DNA of 64,000 nt. Origin: G020348385 sp964410125 (GTDB lineage Bacteria > Acidobacteriota > Aminicenantia > Aminicenantales > Aminicenantaceae). The position numbers and the translations under genes are program-made. The stretch is taken from assembly GCA_964410125.1 (NCBI GenBank), contig CAYPGQ010000005.1:33141-97140 (forward strand), in the 5' to 3' direction. The notes below the pieces were generated by a model. The model was not told the origin of the DNA and ran no database searches. It was given only the letters and a program-made list of their open reading frames with translations. Positions 35,096-44,008 of the stretch are shown one piece after another. Within the stretch, counting starts at the first letter, position 1, and every line of letters starts with the position of its first letter.

Positions 35096-35961
35096 TTGAA
35101 TTGATACCTTCCCATTATGCCTTGTGGTCTCTTGATCATAAGCACAACCAAAAGCAATCCATATAGCATCTGTCTCATCGGAGCTGCAATTGATGACGGC
35201 ATACCTAGAAATCTAAGAAGTTCAGGGAAGACCACAAGAATTACTGCTCCCGCTATAGAGCCTGATATACTTCCCATTCCGCCAAAAATAACCATAAGGA
35301 GGATGGTAATAGATTCCATTACAGTAAAGCTCGATGGATCAATGAAGGTTATGTAATGGGCATAAAGGCTCCCAGCAATCCCAGCAAAGAATGCTCCAAT
35401 AATGAAAACCAATATCTTGTGCTTGGTTGTATTTTTTCCTAATGCCTGTGAGGCAATTTCATCTTCCCTGATAGATCTCAATATTCTGCCAAAAGGGGAA
35501 TTCACTACTCTTCTTACAACAAAGATAGTAATTATCACAAAAACTAAAACCAGTAATAGGTAGGACCATATTTCTGACAAGTGAAAACCGAAAACGGAAA
35601 ACCCAGGTATTCCAGGAAGTCCCATTGGACCTCTTGTAAGAGATACCCAGTTCTTAGCAATGGAGTAAATAATTATCCCTAATCCGAATGTTGCCAGAGC
35701 AAGATAATCTCCCTTCAGTCGCACTGCCGGATAGCCTATTACAATGCCTGAGAGTGCCGCTACACACGCTCCTATCGACAATCCTATCCAGGGAGATAAA
35801 TCCATATTTAATGCAAGGAGACTTGATGTATATGCCCCTATACAAAAAAAGGCTGCATGACCCAGTGCTGGTAGGCCTGTATATCCCACAATGAGATTAA
35901 GGCTCAGGGTAAGAATTATGTAAATCCCAGCAATAATAAGTATATGTAAGAGATACTCCAT
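35092..35961 (-). CDS. livM: LIV-type ABC transporter permease LivM
   Basis: The gene encodes a 289-residue permease with about eight hydrophobic helices. Family motifs are LNLIVGYTGLPALGHAAFFCIGAY near the N-terminus (shown in part) and the EAA-like loop FGRILRSIREDEIASQALG. It begins 4 nt after livH ends. It pairs with LivH to form the membrane channel of the importer. Confidence 0.92.
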   Translation of the reverse strand: MEYLLHILIIAGIYIILTLSLNLIVGYTGLPALGHAAFFCIGAYTSSLLALNMDLSPWIGLSIGACVAALSGIVIGYPAVRLKGDYLALATFGLGIIIYSIAKNWVSLTRGPMGLPGIPGFSVFGFHLSEIWSYLLLVLVFVIITIFVVRRVVNSPFGRILRSIREDEIASQALGKNTTKHKILVFIIGAFFAGIAGSLYAHYITFIDPSSFTVMESITILLMVIFGGMGSISGSIAGAVILVVFPELLRFLGMPSSIAAPMRQMLYGLLLVVLMIKRPQGIMGRYQFK

Positions 35962-35965
35962 AGCC

Positions 35966-36844
35966 TTAAATTGTGTCCTTTTCTGTTTTGGTACCTAAAA
36001 AACCCCATGGTCTTATCAAAAGAAAAATTATAAGGATAACAAACGCTATACAATCCTTCCATCCGGCTGATATTTTCCAGATACCAAGATTCTCAGCTAA
36101 TCCCAGAAAGAATCCACCCAGCACTGCACCTGGAATACTACCGATGCCACCGATAATAGAGGCAATAATTCCCTTCAAGAGAGCGCTGAATCCCATTGTT
36201 GGTTCAATATTTGTTTCAAAGGAAATAAGTATCCCAGCAGCACCGGCTAATGCAGAGCCTATGGCAAATGAAGTCAAGACTATCTTCTCGGGATTTATAC
36301 CAACAATATTTGCCGCTATGGGATCATCAGACACCGCCCTCATTGCCTTGCCGAGCTTTGTCTTCTGGATAAAAAGCAAGAGTAGTATCATAAGAATGAT
36401 TGAGACCGCTAAAATTAAAATCTGGATATCAGTAATCACGGCGCCAAGAAAATGGTGTCCTTCTTTAATAGGGCCGGTTCTTATTGTAAGAATCTGTGCT
36501 CCATAGAGCAGTTGAATCAGGTTTTGAAGGAAGATAAAGACACCGAATGATGCAAGGAGAAAAATCAGGTTAGATGCATTCTGTTTGCGAAGGGGATGAT
36601 AGACGAATCTATCAATGGCTATACCTAAAAGTCCTGCTAAAATTATCGCTGAAAAAAAAGAAAGGACGAAATTGAGGTGCAAGGAAATAATTAGTGTATA
36701 AGCAAAATACGCACCGGTCATATAAACCACCCCATGAGCAAAGTGAAAAAACTTTACCGTACGATAGATTACAGTAAAGCCTATAGCAATGAGGGCATAA
36801 ATGCTGCCTGCGATTATGCCGTTAAGTATTAATTGTTGTATCAT
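35966..36844 (-). CDS. livH: LIV-type ABC transporter permease LivH
   Basis: The gene encodes a 292-residue permease with about eight helices. It opens MIQQLILNGIIAGSIYALIA followed by FTVIYRTVKFFHFAHGVVYM, the standard LivH start, and contains the EAA-like GKAMRAVSDDPIAANIVGI. A decayed copy of its own N-terminal 20 residues lies 150 bases upstream (36871-36996). It is the first of the four contiguous channel genes. Confidence 0.92.
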   Translation of the reverse strand: MIQQLILNGIIAGSIYALIAIGFTVIYRTVKFFHFAHGVVYMTGAYFAYTLIISLHLNFVLSFFSAIILAGLLGIAIDRFVYHPLRKQNASNLIFLLASFGVFIFLQNLIQLLYGAQILTIRTGPIKEGHHFLGAVITDIQILILAVSIILMILLLLFIQKTKLGKAMRAVSDDPIAANIVGINPEKIVLTSFAIGSALAGAAGILISFETNIEPTMGFSALLKGIIASIIGGIGSIPGAVLGGFFLGLAENLGIWKISAGWKDCIAFVILIIFLLIRPWGFLGTKTEKDTI

Positions 36845-36870
36845 TTGTTTTTATTATATATATTTTTATT

Positions 36871-36996
36871 CTAAAAGCCTTTCGTCTTTGTGTATCTGCT
36901 AGACAAATTTAATTTGTGTCTAATTGTGACACCCCGAATAATGAGAATGTAAATACTATCAACTATTACCCCATTAAGTAGAAGTTGTGAAATCAT
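36871..36996 (-). pseudogene. Decayed livH N-terminal fragment
   Basis: A 41-codon frame starts MISQLLLNGVIVDSIYILII, clearly related to the intact LivH opening MIQQLILNGIIAGSIYALIA, then loses similarity (RHKLNLS...) and stops. It lies between the methyltransferase-like gene and intact livH. It looks like the remains of a second livH, or of a duplication made when genes were inserted here. Confidence 0.6.
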
Positions 36997-37029
36997 AGTT
37001 TATACTACCTTACTTTTCCAATAAAAACT

Positions 37030-37101
37030 TTAAATTCCATTGGTTAACCTTTTGTCAAATACAAAGACTGGAGCCCATCCTTCCCATACTCTCATTACAC
37101 C
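37030..37101 (-). pseudogene. Possible substrate-binding-protein C-terminal fragment
   Basis: After a stop codon the frame reads QDGVMRVWEGWAPVFVFDKR and ends four residues later at TAA. That resembles the last strand of LivJ-type periplasmic binding proteins. It sits just upstream of the livH fragment, in the canonical livJ-livH order, which supports a decayed earlier operon. The match is short. Confidence 0.35.
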
Positions 37102-37122
37102 ATCCTGTCACTTCTGAATAAG

Positions 37123-39039
37123 TCATTGGTGAAGGTTTCTTAAGGGAAAAATCCTCTCGAAAAACTTATTGAAGACAGTTATTTGGTAAAGGGAGTACAA
37201 TTCTGCTTTTTCAAGCTCTCCTGTCCAGTCTGATTGGAAAGATTCGTTGTGTAGCACACTTTTTTCAGGCAGTGCCAAAACAAAGGATTCATCTGCAACT
37301 AAAATTGAGTACACCTCTTCCCAGCCCGCGCGAGAAAAAAGCAAAGAAATGAAGAGACGCATCCACTCTTTTTCTTTGTGCCCAAAGTATAAAAGGAAAA
37401 TAGCATGGGAATCTTTCAAATGTGCGTATAGAGGATTTCTTGTGGACTTATTGCCAATATCCATACTTAAAAAATCCATCGATAGATAGTGAGGAGGATC
37501 GGCTATAATAAGATTGTAATCTCCGTAATAAATATCGTTGGGTTCTTCTAACGGTGGTTGCTTTTTATAGTGATTTGTCAACGAAAATATATCAGCAGGC
37601 ACGATATGAGCTGCACTTGAGACTTTCTCATTATACGGAAAAGGATTTTTATCTATACTAGCAATGTTCAGCTGTTCGTCTGATGATCCCCGTAGGAAAC
37701 ACTCATTTAGACCTGTTCCGGAAAAAAGACTAAGTATCTTTAGATTATTTTTATTTTTAATTGCTTGTACTACAGATAAGGAGATATATCCTAAAAGCGG
37801 AGAGGGGCCGACTTGCTCTGAATATCTATAAACCAAATCTAGCTCGTTTTCCCTCAATTGTACACCAAGTTTCTCAAATTTCTTTCTGTAGATCCCCAAA
37901 ACAGAATCATCAGAGACTTCATTCTTTGTCCATTCATATAAGTTAACATCCATAGCTTCAGTCACCTCAATCGTTGGCGAGATAAAAACATCTACCCTTA
38001 TCTTTAGTTTATCCACCGGAATTACATTTGTCTTTTCGGTAACTTTCAATTCTTTACATTGAAGAGCCTCCAAATAACCTTTCATCCAACCATTTAAGTA
38101 TTCCTCTATTTTATTTAATATCATCGCTGAGTCACTATATAGAAAATTGTATCCATCTTTGTTAGAGATATATAGTCTTATTATTAGAACATACGCTGGA
38201 TGCTTCGGTGAATTTTTGTTACCTATTCGCTCTACCACAAATAAATTGTGTCCAATATTATCAACGCTGACTATATCCCTCTTATTCCGAACTTTTATCA
38301 TATTCTCAACATATCGGTTGGCTTCTCCTTTAAGATGATTAACAAAGTCTTTATTGGATATGCAGAAGCGTTTATAGCTCTTTTTATATTCCAAACAAAA
38401 ATTATATGTAGAGTGAATAACTTCCATAATCCTTTTACATAGAATCTTAAGCTCCTCATCATACTTATACATATCCGTATATTCTTCCTCTAAAACAAGG
38501 GCAATTCCCCCAAGAGTCCCATGTGAATAAATCGCAAATTTAAAGTTTTCATATTTTTCCTTTTGAACAGTTAAAAAAGAATACGCTGTAGAAACCACAC
38601 TATGCTTATAAGTCAAATCTTGAATATCACCAACCAGTTCAAAGTTTTTCCATGTAGATGGAGATTCCAATTTAAATCCTGCCGGAATGGGTTTTTTTAT
38701 GCCAAAATGTCTAAGTTTTTCTTCGCTCCTCAGTGCAATATGTTTGTCCCAATAAATTTTTAAGAAGTCCGCGTACTTTTTTTGGGTTTCTTCCTTTATA
38801 TTGCCAGTGTAAACGAGTTTTCTATCAGACCTTTTGTAATGGATCCCTCCTATAGTAATTCCTATAATTTTAAACTTCTTTTGTATAGATTCCCATCGTT
38901 TTTCCGCGATGCATTTAACTGGATTGTCGGTTTTATTATTATGCGACAACAAATCTCTCCTTATTGTATCCACTATCGCACTTTCGAAAGAAAGGAGAGC
39001 TTCTTTTCTTAATTGTAGTTTTTGGTCATTGACACCCAT
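37123..39039 (-). CDS. Methyltransferase-like protein of unknown function in LIV operon
   Basis: The gene encodes a 638-residue protein. The N-terminal 400 residues match nothing I recognise; they contain long charged segments and strands such as KIIGITIGGIHYKRSD. The C-terminal part looks like a Rossmann methyltransferase: LSLFSGTGLNECFL (FSGTG at 439-443) as the SAM loop, IASIDKNPFP as the acidic ribose-binding strand, and LIIADPPHYLSMD with D514-P-P-H where amino-methyltransferases have (D/N)PP(Y/F). The start follows the PLP-fold gene by 16 nt. The substrate could be DNA, RNA or a small molecule. The DPPH motif mildly favours N-methylation of nucleic acid, but this is inference. Confidence 0.65.
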   Translation of the reverse strand: MGVNDQKLQLRKEALLSFESAIVDTIRRDLLSHNNKTDNPVKCIAEKRWESIQKKFKIIGITIGGIHYKRSDRKLVYTGNIKEETQKKYADFLKIYWDKHIALRSEEKLRHFGIKKPIPAGFKLESPSTWKNFELVGDIQDLTYKHSVVSTAYSFLTVQKEKYENFKFAIYSHGTLGGIALVLEEEYTDMYKYDEELKILCKRIMEVIHSTYNFCLEYKKSYKRFCISNKDFVNHLKGEANRYVENMIKVRNKRDIVSVDNIGHNLFVVERIGNKNSPKHPAYVLIIRLYISNKDGYNFLYSDSAMILNKIEEYLNGWMKGYLEALQCKELKVTEKTNVIPVDKLKIRVDVFISPTIEVTEAMDVNLYEWTKNEVSDDSVLGIYRKKFEKLGVQLRENELDLVYRYSEQVGPSPLLGYISLSVVQAIKNKNNLKILSLFSGTGLNECFLRGSSDEQLNIASIDKNPFPYNEKVSSAAHIVPADIFSLTNHYKKQPPLEEPNDIYYGDYNLIIADPPHYLSMDFLSMDIGNKSTRNPLYAHLKDSHAIFLLYFGHKEKEWMRLFISLLFSRAGWEEVYSILVADESFVLALPEKSVLHNESFQSDWTGELEKAELYSLYQITVFNKFFERIFPLRNLHQ

Positions 39040-39055
39040 TTATTCCGCTCCTTCG

Positions 39056-40078
39056 TTACTTCAAATGTGGGTAGGAATCAGTATATTTCCATGCAGGATC
39101 GTAAAAGAACATTAGAAATATTTTGTTCTTAACCTTCTTAGCCATTTTAAGACATGCCATTAGGGTCAAGCAGGAGCTTCTACCAACGAGTTGTTCTTCT
39201 ATTCCATGCAGAAGTTTTTCACCTTCTTTATAAGTGTCTTGTGGGAGTAGAATAAAATCATCTATTATATCTAAATTAATATCTAATTTCTCTGGAGGCA
39301 AACCGAATGGCGCGATTCCGTATATCTCATGAATAAGTTTTTCGCGGTCTAACACTTCCCCTTTTGCTTTTAGTGTTTGAATCATAGGAAGCTCAGAAGG
39401 TTCCACAACAATAACTTTTTCTGAATTCAGAGTTGCCTTCAGATATTCTCCACTCCCACTTATAGTGGTACCTGACCCTACAACTCCTACATGAAAGTCA
39501 GGCATTACACCATAATTCTTTTTAATAATAAACAAAGTATCCTGCATAAGTTTATGAAAAGCCTTTTTAGCACTTGGGCTTATTTTAGTAACACAGTATA
39601 GCCGATGAGGATTCTCTCCGATTTTTCCGCCCTTTTTTACTTTGTCCTCATTTAAAATTTCCTCTAACTTTTTGACATAGCCTTTTGCATATTCACCAGC
39701 AGGAGAAAAGACTACTTCGCAACCATATTCTTTTATCTGCTCTACTCTTGCCTGAGGGGTGTCTTTGTGGGTAATGACTGTGCACTTTTTGTATCCCAGT
39801 AAGGTCGCACATTTTGCAAATGCGGCTCCTGCATTCCCCGTGCTGGCTTCTATCACTGGTGTAATACCTGCTACAATATATCCTTTCTCCTCAGCCTCCT
39901 GAAACAAAATTGGATAAATCCTGTCAAATGTGCTCCCCGTAGGATTCTTCCATTCTTCAATTGCGAATATCCTGTTTCTATTAGGTATTTCTATCTTCTT
40001 GATTTCATATACCGAGGCGCGAATTACACTTATCTCTTTATACAGTTTTTCTCTACTTTCAGGTAACATTGTCTTCAC
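39056..40078 (-). CDS. PLP fold type II (cysteine synthase-like) protein lacking the Schiff-base Lys
   Basis: The gene encodes a 340-residue homologue of O-acetylserine sulfhydrylase and related beta-family PLP enzymes. Conserved parts are the asparagine loop VIEASTGNAGAAFAKCA and the glycine-rich phosphate loop VGVVGSGTTISGSGEYLK. The usual NPTGS-x-KDR motif reads NPTGSTFDR, so the lysine that forms the internal aldimine is replaced by F51. Without it the classical mechanism is impossible. The protein may bind a ligand, work through another lysine, or act as a regulator. The ATG overlaps the stop of the binding-protein gene (ATGA), so it is made together with a transporter component. Confidence 0.8.
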   Translation of the reverse strand: MKTMLPESREKLYKEISVIRASVYEIKKIEIPNRNRIFAIEEWKNPTGSTFDRIYPILFQEAEEKGYIVAGITPVIEASTGNAGAAFAKCATLLGYKKCTVITHKDTPQARVEQIKEYGCEVVFSPAGEYAKGYVKKLEEILNEDKVKKGGKIGENPHRLYCVTKISPSAKKAFHKLMQDTLFIIKKNYGVMPDFHVGVVGSGTTISGSGEYLKATLNSEKVIVVEPSELPMIQTLKAKGEVLDREKLIHEIYGIAPFGLPPEKLDINLDIIDDFILLPQDTYKEGEKLLHGIEEQLVGRSSCLTLMACLKMAKKVKNKIFLMFFYDPAWKYTDSYPHLK

Positions 40079-41196
40079 TCTCCCACTTCTACAAATTGTC
40101 CATTTTTTATCGTTTTGAGCATTACTTGTGCTATGATATCTCCGTTCTTATCAAAACTTATAGGCCCGATCGCACCCGGAAATTTTTTAAGTGAGTACAA
40201 ACCTTTTTTTATATCCTCAGAACTCCCGCTAGAAGTGGCAATTACTTCATACAATACTCTAATTGCATCATATCCAAGAGCAGAAAAGAGATCGGGAACT
40301 TCACCATATTTCTTTTGGTACTTTTCAGAGAAGCTTTTTGCTACCTTTAATGTTTTCGGAGTGAATTTCTGCATCGTGTATATAACGCCTTCAGCTGCAT
40401 TACCAGCTATTTTTATCACTTCCGGGGATTCAATCCCTATAGTGCTAAAAATTCTATCTTGAAATCCCAATTCCTTTGCCTGTCTGAGAAAATGAGCCAT
40501 TTCTAATGAATGACCGATAAGATAAACTCCGTCATAGTGAGATTGTCGTAACTTTGCAATAACTGTCCGAAAATCAGATGTTCCCTGCTCATACCCCTCA
40601 GAATAACCGATGCTACCTCCCACTGACTCATATTTTTTCTTAAAAACCTCAAAGTTACCTGCACCATAGTCTGTATTCACAAAAATCACAGCCAATTTGC
40701 TTATCTTATATGTCTTAATAGCTTCTTCCGCCATTGCCTCAACTTCTAACTTTCCACTTAATCTTAATCTAAAAATATTCTCTCCGGCTTCTGTAATAAG
40801 TGGACTGGTGGCACCTGAAGATAAAAAGACAACCTTTTCTTGCTCCGCTATTGGTGCACAGGCCATAACAATAGAACTTCCCACCCCCCCGGTTACCGCC
40901 GCCACTTTCTCCGCTCGAATCAGCTTGTTAAAAGCACTTACCCCTGCCTGAGGGTTTGTTTGAGAATCTTGAACAATAAGTTCTACCTCTATAGGCTTAT
41001 TCTGATTAATCTCTTCTACTGCAATTTGCATTCCCTTGTAGTTTCGTTCGCCTTGTGGAGCTAGTGGGCCTGTTAAGGGTAATATCACCCCAATCTTTAT
41101 CTCCCCTTGCTCTTTCTTTGTCTGGGTGACAAAGAACACGATGGCTAAAGCCACAACCACCACGACACCGATTCCGATCCATATGTTCCGTTTCAT
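40075..41196 (-). CDS. LivJ-type periplasmic substrate-binding protein
   Basis: The gene encodes a 373-residue type I periplasmic binding protein. An N-terminal membrane-type signal (IWIGIGVVVVVALAIVFFVT) has no lipobox Cys and may stay as an anchor. Family hallmarks are IKIGVILPLTGPLAPQGERN and ELIVQDSQTNPQAGVSAFNK. Later parts (LAVIFVNTDYGAGNF, FSALGYDAIRVL) are typical of the amide, urea and branched-chain amino acid receptor group. It is the first gene of the operon that continues with the PLP-fold protein, the methyltransferase-like protein and LivHMGF. The ligand is unknown. Confidence 0.92.
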   Translation of the reverse strand: MKRNIWIGIGVVVVVALAIVFFVTQTKKEQGEIKIGVILPLTGPLAPQGERNYKGMQIAVEEINQNKPIEVELIVQDSQTNPQAGVSAFNKLIRAEKVAAVTGGVGSSIVMACAPIAEQEKVVFLSSGATSPLITEAGENIFRLRLSGKLEVEAMAEEAIKTYKISKLAVIFVNTDYGAGNFEVFKKKYESVGGSIGYSEGYEQGTSDFRTVIAKLRQSHYDGVYLIGHSLEMAHFLRQAKELGFQDRIFSTIGIESPEVIKIAGNAAEGVIYTMQKFTPKTLKVAKSFSEKYQKKYGEVPDLFSALGYDAIRVLYEVIATSSGSSEDIKKGLYSLKKFPGAIGPISFDKNGDIIAQVMLKTIKNGQFVEVGE

Positions 41197-41273
41197 AATT
41201 CACTGCCTCCTTATTTCAAAAATTTCATCTTCCGCATTTTAGAATCTTTCAAATTTCCAATTATATTATTAAG

Positions 41274-41816
41274 TCAATGATCCTGGGCCATAATTCCGAC
41301 TTTTCTCAACTGTTCCTTAAGATATTGCTCACTCCTGTTCAATATACCCTTGAAGTGTTTCCGAACCACAATATCAAATTTAGGACAAAGTTGACTTTCC
41401 AAATCCTTCATCCGGTTAGGCCTTAAACTTTCAATCAACATCTCTCTTGTTGGGATTTCATCCATCGGGATTTTCGCAAGAATCCAGTTTTCAAGAGGGG
41501 CAAGACGTAAGACTGCTATAACAGGTTGGTAGCCATCGTGAGTACGGTCACGAAGAGCCTGCACATTATCAGTGGTGAGAGGAATTGATAATTTCTCTGT
41601 GGTTTTTACCTCAACTGCAAACTTTTGATTAGATTCCGATGTTATATCAATATCAACTCCTTGCACGCCTCGTTCTACAATATTAGTAAAGCCCATTTCA
41701 TGGAAGCTGAGAGCCAGTAGTTTTTGTACAATTTTGCCAAAAGGTCCAGATGGTGTACCTTTGATTCCAAACTTTTTCTGCAACTTCTGTAAAAGTTCAA
41801 GAGTTTCTACTTTCAT
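41274..41816 (-). CDS. PD-(D/E)XK nuclease-like protein
   Basis: The gene encodes a 180-residue protein with a restriction-endonuclease-like core. GVDIDITSE is followed by KFAVEVKTTEK, giving the D...(E)xK pattern with a preceding helix (GKIVQKLLALSFHEMGF). The C-terminal third is helical and charged. It begins 2 nt after the SMC-like ATPase gene and has AAGGAA about 9 nt upstream, so it is the third gene of a tight three-gene unit. I infer that it is the DNA-cutting effector or the nuclease arm of the ATPase. No close named family is recognised. Confidence 0.75.
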   Translation of the reverse strand: MKVETLELLQKLQKKFGIKGTPSGPFGKIVQKLLALSFHEMGFTNIVERGVQGVDIDITSESNQKFAVEVKTTEKLSIPLTTDNVQALRDRTHDGYQPVIAVLRLAPLENWILAKIPMDEIPTREMLIESLRPNRMKDLESQLCPKFDIVVRKHFKGILNRSEQYLKEQLRKVGIMAQDH

Positions 41817-41818
41817 AA

Positions 41819-43996
41819 TTATATTTCCTTCGAAATTTTCGGGCCGGAATCCGGTGCCCAGTCCGAAAGCTTATATATAGTTTTGACTTTGGTAATATTA
41901 TCCTTTAAAAGCTGTTGCATTTCAGCATCCATAGTAGAGACTGTAATGTTTTTTATATCGCTGAGTTCATTAAAGATTTCTACAAGACGAGCTTTTTGCT
42001 GTGAATCTAAACTTTGCGATGAGTCGTCCATCAAGATAAATCCGAGAGGATGAGAATCTCCAGATGCTTTAGTCAAACCTAAGAAAATAGACAAAGCAAG
42101 GCTATTCAGGTCTCCTTGACTTAGAACAGGAATGGGTCTCTTGCCGTCTTGGTCTTCGAAAATATAAAAGTTTCCGCCAGTTTTTTTATCCTCATCTACT
42201 TTAATATTGAGTGTTTGAAAAGCCGGGTTGTTGGTTATTCTACGAAAGTAGCGGCCAATTGCACTCCTGGCTGAATCAATTTTTTCTTCTGCTTCCTTTA
42301 GCATACAAGATTTGATAATTTTACTAAGTTCTTCCACGTCTCTTACTAGATTTGAGACATCGGTTCTGATTTTCTCTTGTTTCTGGTATTCATTGGTTTT
42401 TTGAATTTGGTTTATTTCTTCGAGTTTATTCTTAAATAGCAAAATATCATAAAGTAAGTTCATTATATCTGTTTTTTCTAAAATGGCGTCAATTGTAACT
42501 TGCTTATTCTTAATAGCATCTGCAATCTCTTTTAAACGTGAATCAATGTTTTTTATTTCTATGGATAATATTGCAGCAGGATCATCCTTATCAGTCAACT
42601 CTTTATGTAGAAATTCTGAGATATTATTGATTGCCTTCTTTAATTCCTCTTTTTCTCTTCTAGCGTCTTTCTCTAAGTGGACAAGTTCCTTCTTCAATCT
42701 TTCAAAATCGGTTTTCTTTTTGTCTAATTCTGCCTGTTGTTTTTCTAACTCCTGCACTTGGGCTGTAATTTTTTCCTCCCATTCCTTTCGTAAATGCTCA
42801 AGCAAATTGGACACCTTTTCTCCGCATAAGGGACAAATGTCAGCATCAGAGGGAGCAGCTAATTTCAGAATGGAAATACCTTCTTCAATCAATTTCGCTT
42901 TCGGGCTTATTCGCTTAATTTCTTTATTAATAGCATCAATCTCTTCAAATGCTTTTCTTATTTTATTGTCGATTTCATCTTTGTTGCCATTTTCTTGTTC
43001 AAAATCCTGAAGTTCCTTCTTCTTTGATTTAAGATTCAGGTATTGAGTCTCATATTTACTTTTGAATGAAACCATTTCGCTTCTCTTCCTTTGTTTTTCT
43101 GATTGTTCTTTCACGTCGGGAGATTCTGCCCAAAGACGGCTGCACTCATTCTTAATATCGGTAATAAATGACTCGGTATTTTTCCAATCAGAAGGAGGAG
43201 AAATTGCCGTTGTTGTAAGTCCCAATAGTCGGGCAAAGTTACCAATGTCTTTTATGGTTGATTCTACCAGTTCAAGCAGTTTATTTTCGTTTAATTCTTC
43301 TTCACTCAGTCCCTTCTCTTTGGCTTTATCTCTTTTATTATCCAGGTCTTTTTGCCTTATCTTTATCCCTTCTTGTACACGGGTCTGAAATTTATTAAAT
43401 TCTTCTGTAAGCTCTTTCTGAAGCTTTAAGACGTCAGACTTCTTAATACCATCAAGAATATTCCGATAATCTGATAAACCTAAGAGGCGGTCCATTACAG
43501 CACTCTGTTCGCTTGGTTTTTGTATCACAAAGTCGTGGATAGTCTCCTGGTGTTGATATACGGTAGTAGCAAAGTCTTTGAATGAAACCCGAAGTAACTT
43601 TGCTATTTCTTGGTCACCCTCGTCTCCTTCTTTCTCTGTTCCATTTGGCAAAGATATTTTTATACTTTTGCCTTTTTTGCCTTTTCCCTTGGCTTCGGCT
43701 CGAGTAATAGTAAAGATTCCCTGTTCTCCCTCGATTTTCAAATTTACCTTGGCCTTCTCAGAATTATCATTCACAACTCTCCAGGCCATCTCACCTGTGC
43801 CTACACGTTCACGAATTCCAGATTTTTCACCAATGCACTCATCTCCATACAAACACCATTCAATTGCATTTAATACACTACTCTTACCTTGATGATTTCC
43901 CCCATGTAGTAAAGTAACGGGATTTTCGAATTCGATAGAGGTTTTTTGAGTAAATCCTCTGAATCCTTCTATTTCTACTTTTTTAATCTTTAACAT
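41819..43996 (-). CDS. SMC/Rad50-like ATPase with zinc hook
   Basis: The gene encodes a 725-residue ABC-type ATPase of the SMC/Rad50 kind. The Walker A loop is GGNHQGKS (32-39), which also has the KSSVLNAIEWCLYG helix. Two charged coiled-coil arms flank a CPLC hook (C388, C391), the zinc-mediated dimer point of Rad50. The signature is VLSQGDLNSLALSIFLGL and Walker B FILMDDSSQSLD. Rad50-like proteins of defence systems sense DNA ends or unusual DNA and control a nuclease. It lies between a 61-residue protein (12-nt gap) and a PD-(D/E)XK protein (2-nt gap). Lamassu has a comparable SMC plus nuclease plan, but I cannot place this one there. Confidence 0.88.
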   Translation of the reverse strand: MLKIKKVEIEGFRGFTQKTSIEFENPVTLLHGGNHQGKSSVLNAIEWCLYGDECIGEKSGIRERVGTGEMAWRVVNDNSEKAKVNLKIEGEQGIFTITRAEAKGKGKKGKSIKISLPNGTEKEGDEGDQEIAKLLRVSFKDFATTVYQHQETIHDFVIQKPSEQSAVMDRLLGLSDYRNILDGIKKSDVLKLQKELTEEFNKFQTRVQEGIKIRQKDLDNKRDKAKEKGLSEEELNENKLLELVESTIKDIGNFARLLGLTTTAISPPSDWKNTESFITDIKNECSRLWAESPDVKEQSEKQRKRSEMVSFKSKYETQYLNLKSKKKELQDFEQENGNKDEIDNKIRKAFEEIDAINKEIKRISPKAKLIEEGISILKLAAPSDADICPLCGEKVSNLLEHLRKEWEEKITAQVQELEKQQAELDKKKTDFERLKKELVHLEKDARREKEELKKAINNISEFLHKELTDKDDPAAILSIEIKNIDSRLKEIADAIKNKQVTIDAILEKTDIMNLLYDILLFKNKLEEINQIQKTNEYQKQEKIRTDVSNLVRDVEELSKIIKSCMLKEAEEKIDSARSAIGRYFRRITNNPAFQTLNIKVDEDKKTGGNFYIFEDQDGKRPIPVLSQGDLNSLALSIFLGLTKASGDSHPLGFILMDDSSQSLDSQQKARLVEIFNELSDIKNITVSTMDAEMQQLLKDNITKVKTIYKLSDWAPDSGPKISKEI

Positions 43997-44008
43997 CGTC
44001 TACCTTCA

